Position numbers and translations under genes: made by a program. A DNA stretch of 7,474 nucleotides, taken from contig CAJTVO010000144.1 of the NCBI GenBank assembly GCA_910579485.1, forward strand, positions 1 through 7,474, read 5' to 3'. Below, one piece after another: positions 4,730 through 7,474 of the stretch; the first letter of the stretch is position 1, and every line of letters starts with the position of its first letter. Below the pieces are notes generated by a model. That model saw nothing but the letters and a program-made list of their open reading frames with translations. It was not told where the DNA came from and did not search any database. Origin of the DNA: an uncultured Oscillospiraceae bacterium. Lineage in GTDB: Bacteria; Bacillota; Clostridia; Oscillospirales; Oscillospiraceae.

Positions 4730-7396
4730 ATGAAACGAGCAGTATCCCTGATCTTATCCCTGGCTCTGGCGCTGGCCCTGCTTCCCGCCCAGGCCAGGGC
4801 GGCCTCCCCGGCCTACGGAAGCGACGTATGGCTGCGGGACACCGCGCTCCAGAACGGCGTGACCTACAGCGAGAACATCTTCTGGAGCAGCGGCTACGAA
4901 AAGCCCCGGCACGAATATGTTTTCACCTACACCCCCGGCGTGGGCAGCGATCTGCCCTCCGCCGCCCAGCCTCAGTATCCCTCGAACAATCAGCCCTATG
5001 ACCCCACCGGGGATGTCCCCGACGATCTCTCCTGGCTGTTCCCCAACGGGGTCCCGGGTAAGGAAGACGAGCCGGAGGATGTGCCTGAGGGCACGTTCGG
5101 CGATCCCTCCGAGGATGTCTCCGACGGCGGTATGGAGCCCGGCGTCTACACCGGCGTCCGCCCCGTGGCCTCCTACGGCAGCTCGGTATGCGGCCGGAGC
5201 ACCGTCTCCGATGCCGCCAAAAAATATGAGAGCATGGGCTACCGCGTGGTGGGCGGCATCAACGGCGACTTCTACGACACCGCCACCGGCTATCCCCTGG
5301 GCATCCTGATCTCCGACGGCGAGCTCCTTTCCGGGTCCTCGGAGTACTATGCCGTGGGCTTCTACCCTGACGGCAGCGCGGTGATGGGCTCCCCCAAGCT
5401 GTCCATCGTAGCCTCCTCCTACTCCGGGAGCGTGAAGCTGGCCTCCCTGAACAAGCCCCGGGTGGAGAACGCCGGCGTCACCATGCTGACCTGCGACTAC
5501 CGGGACGACCACACCACCGGCTCCTCCGTTGCCTCCGATGGAGTGAACGTGCTGGCCACCATCATTGGCGGCCGGGCCTCCATCGGCGAGAGCCTGCTGC
5601 TGCAGGTGACCGAGGTAGCGGAGGACGCCCAGACCCGCACCCTGGCGGAGGGTCAGGTCCTGCTCACCGGCTCTGCCGGGGGCTATACGGAAGGCCTTGC
5701 CTTCCTCCGGGCCCTGACGCCGGGCGAGCTCGTCACCGTGTCCTTCTCCACGCCGGACACCCGGTGGAACGGCGTCACCGAGGCCATCGGCGCCTACTAC
5801 TCCCTGGTGGAGAACGGCGTGGCCAAGGAGGACTTCGAGGTATCCGCCGCCCCCCGTACCGCCGTGGGCGTGAAAGCCAACGGCGAGGTGGTGTTCTACG
5901 CCCTGGACGGGCGGCAGAACGCCGTCAGCATGGGCGCGTCCCTGGGCGTGCTGGCCAAGCGCATGGCGGAGCTGGGCTGCGTCACAGCCCTGTGCCTGGA
6001 CGGCGGCGGCTCTACGACCGCCGTGGCCGCCACGCCGGATTCCGCCTCCGCCAAGCTCCTCAACTCCCCCAGCGACAAGAGCCAGCGGAAGGTCACCAAC
6101 CACCTTATGCTTCTGGCTCCCGGGGACGCTACCGGTATGCCGGGAGGCGTGCACCTCTCCGTGAGCGCCCCCGTGGTCCTCACCGGCCACTCCCTCAAGC
6201 TGTCCGCCAACGTGACGGACACCCACTACTTCCCCATGGAGCTCCCGGTGGAGTTCTATGCCTCCGCCGGAACGGTTCAGGACGGTACCTTCACCGCCCC
6301 GGACTTCGCCGGAACGGCGTCCATCACCGCCGCCTATGACCAGTGGACCACCCAGCGGGACGTGCTGGTGGTGGATACGCCCAGCACCATGTCCATCCTG
6401 GCCTCCGGCAGCACCGCCGTCAACGTGATGGCGGGCGGGACCGCCCAGCTGTCCGTCTCCGCCGCCTACAACCACACGGATCTGGAGATCGGCCCGGCGG
6501 ACGTCACCTGGTCCGTGGACCCCAAACTGGGGGCCATTGATGAGAACGGCCTCTTCACCGCCTCCGCCCAGGCCGGTTCCGGCGTTATCACCGCCGCCCG
6601 GGGCACTATCAAGGCATCCATCCCCGTGACCGTGGAGTCCAGCCATCCCTTCGCGGACCTGTCCGGCCACTGGGCGGAGGCCTATATGGGAGAGCTCTAC
6701 CAGCAGAAGATCCTGAACGGCGAGCTGGCGGAGGACGGCCAGCTGTACGCCTATCCCGAGCGCGGTCTGACCCGCGCGGAGTTCTCGGTCCTGCTGGCCA
6801 AGTATCTGAAGCTGGATACCGCGGCCTACGAGGGCCAGCCCACCGTCTTTACGGACCTCACCGGCGTTGAATCCTGGGCGGGAGCCGCCATCCGCGCCAT
6901 GTATGAGAACGGCATCGTCCACGGCGTGGACGAGACACGCTTCGCCCCCCAGGCCCCCCTGGAGCGGGCGCAGGCCGCCGCCATGCTGGGCCGCGCCCTG
7001 GGGCTGACGGAAGAGACGGGCGTCCCGGAGGAGAACATGCCGCCTCTGCCGGAGGTCCCCGGCGATGATACGGCGCCCGCCGGTACCCCGGATGAAAACG
7101 GACCCTTTGATCCCACCGGCGTCGTTTCCGGCTCCCCGGAGGAAGACGGCGATCCCATCCAGACGCCGGAGCCCCCCGACCCGGTCCTGCCGGACGGCAC
7201 TCTGTCCACCGTCCAGCCTCTGGACCTGTCCGGGTATCCGGACGCGGATAAGATCCCGGAATACGCCCTGACCTATTTCTGCATCCTGGTGGAAGAGGGC
7301 GCGCTGTCCGGGCGGGACGGGCTGCTGGAGCCCTCCTCCCCCATCACCCGCGCCGAGATCTGCCAGGCTCTGGTGGTCATGCAGAACAACTACTGA
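4730..7396 (+). CDS. Secreted phosphodiester glycosidase (NAGPA) domain protein with Ig-like domains and SLH repeats
   Basis: Predicted 888-residue wall-anchored enzyme. ATG at 4730 has GGAG 5 nt upstream and begins a signal peptide (MKRAVSLIL, cleavage near ARA-A, residue 24). An upstream in-frame start would place the signal peptide internally and is rejected. The NAGPA domain spans about 145-465: GINGDFYD (176-183), PRTAVGV (375-381), CLDGGGSTT (422-430), VTNHLMLL (455-462). The family includes the mammalian uncovering enzyme, which removes GlcNAc from a phosphodiester; bacterial substrates are probably sugar-phosphate polymers of wall or capsule, but unproven. A Pro/Asp/Glu-rich stretch (about 70-138) interrupts the segment just before this core. 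Two Ig-like domains follow (475-548; 551-635, Big_2-like), then SLH repeats at 639-690, 704-758 and 831-885. A 70-residue acidic linker parts the last two. The gene has its own promoter and terminator and is divergent from mazF. Confidence 0.92.
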   Translation: MKRAVSLILSLALALALLPAQARAASPAYGSDVWLRDTALQNGVTYSENIFWSSGYEKPRHEYVFTYTPGVGSDLPSAAQPQYPSNNQPYDPTGDVPDDLSWLFPNGVPGKEDEPEDVPEGTFGDPSEDVSDGGMEPGVYTGVRPVASYGSSVCGRSTVSDAAKKYESMGYRVVGGINGDFYDTATGYPLGILISDGELLSGSSEYYAVGFYPDGSAVMGSPKLSIVASSYSGSVKLASLNKPRVENAGVTMLTCDYRDDHTTGSSVASDGVNVLATIIGGRASIGESLLLQVTEVAEDAQTRTLAEGQVLLTGSAGGYTEGLAFLRALTPGELVTVSFSTPDTRWNGVTEAIGAYYSLVENGVAKEDFEVSAAPRTAVGVKANGEVVFYALDGRQNAVSMGASLGVLAKRMAELGCVTALCLDGGGSTTAVAATPDSASAKLLNSPSDKSQRKVTNHLMLLAPGDATGMPGGVHLSVSAPVVLTGHSLKLSANVTDTHYFPMELPVEFYASAGTVQDGTFTAPDFAGTASITAAYDQWTTQRDVLVVDTPSTMSILASGSTAVNVMAGGTAQLSVSAAYNHTDLEIGPADVTWSVDPKLGAIDENGLFTASAQAGSGVITAARGTIKASIPVTVESSHPFADLSGHWAEAYMGELYQQKILNGELAEDGQLYAYPERGLTRAEFSVLLAKYLKLDTAAYEGQPTVFTDLTGVESWAGAAIRAMYENGIVHGVDETRFAPQAPLERAQAAAMLGRALGLTEETGVPEENMPPLPEVPGDDTAPAGTPDENGPFDPTGVVSGSPEEDGDPIQTPEPPDPVLPDGTLSTVQPLDLSGYPDADKIPEYALTYFCILVEEGALSGRDGLLEPSSPITRAEICQALVVMQNNY

Positions 7397-7408
7397 CCGG
7401 TCACGCAG

Positions 7409-7442
7409 AGCGCCCCCGGAGACAGCTGTCTCCGGGGGCGCT
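7409..7442 (+). terminator. Terminator of the NAGPA/SLH gene: 34-bp perfect palindrome
   Basis: Two 17-nt arms meeting at CAGCTG form a perfect palindrome, 12 nt after the stop codon. The T-tract after it is weak on the plus strand (TTCCTTATAT). Because it is symmetrical it may also act on transcripts arriving from the right. Confidence 0.75.
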
Positions 7443-7474
7443 TCCTTATATGCCGCTGAGATCAAAAGCCGGGG

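Noticed and set aside
4754..7465. 903-residue open frame on the minus strand opposite the NAGPA/SLH gene
   Set aside because: It mirrors a strongly supported gene, has a Gly/His/Arg-skewed composition with no domain or signal peptide, and runs through the terminator palindrome. Long antisense frames are expected in GC-rich DNA with biased codons.

Overview
The window looks like chromosome from a high-GC member of the Clostridia, most likely a gut Oscillospiraceae-type bacterium (relatives of Flavonifractor, Lawsonibacter or Oscillibacter). This is inferred from several features together: S-layer-homology (SLH) surface proteins, a Bacillus-type MazF/NdoA toxin, a DUF6465-like protein, GGAG-type ribosome binding sites and sigma-A-type promoters in GC-rich coding DNA. 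No rRNA, tRNA, CRISPR array, insertion sequence or phage gene was seen.

Layout. Four genes lie on the minus strand. From right to left they are a MazF-family endoribonuclease (4104-4469), a small exported protein of unknown function (3506-4006), a small DUF6465-like protein with an Ala/Lys/Pro-rich tail (3000-3323) and a 928-residue S-layer-anchored multidomain protein (35-2821). The fifth gene (4730-7396) runs divergently on the plus strand. It encodes an 888-residue secreted phosphodiester glycosidase (NAGPA) domain protein, also ending in SLH repeats. The two big surface proteins therefore bracket three small genes. The window closes in a 34-bp perfect palindrome that serves as terminator of the plus-strand gene.

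Signals. Both SLH genes have very similar sigma-A promoters: a -35 of TTGACA or TGGACA, a 17-nt spacer and an extended -10, with the 10-mer ATGGTATAGT identical in both. A textbook intrinsic terminator separates the DUF6465 gene from the promoter of the large minus-strand gene, so these are separate transcription units. A second strong hairpin with a T-run sits between mazF and the exported-protein gene, but it points along the plus strand although both neighbours are on the minus strand.

How the genes may work together (inference). The two SLH proteins should be displayed on the cell wall through secondary cell-wall polymers. One carries a predicted Cys/His hydrolase domain plus BspA-type leucine-rich repeats; the other carries a predicted sugar-phosphodiester hydrolase. 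Both fit envelope remodelling, glycan processing or host/neighbour contact. MazF has its catalytic Arg and Thr, but no antitoxin gene is adjacent. No clearly new system can be proven from this sequence. The best leads are the domain mix of the large LRR protein, the acidic inserts in the NAGPA protein, the solitary MazF and the wrong-way terminator.
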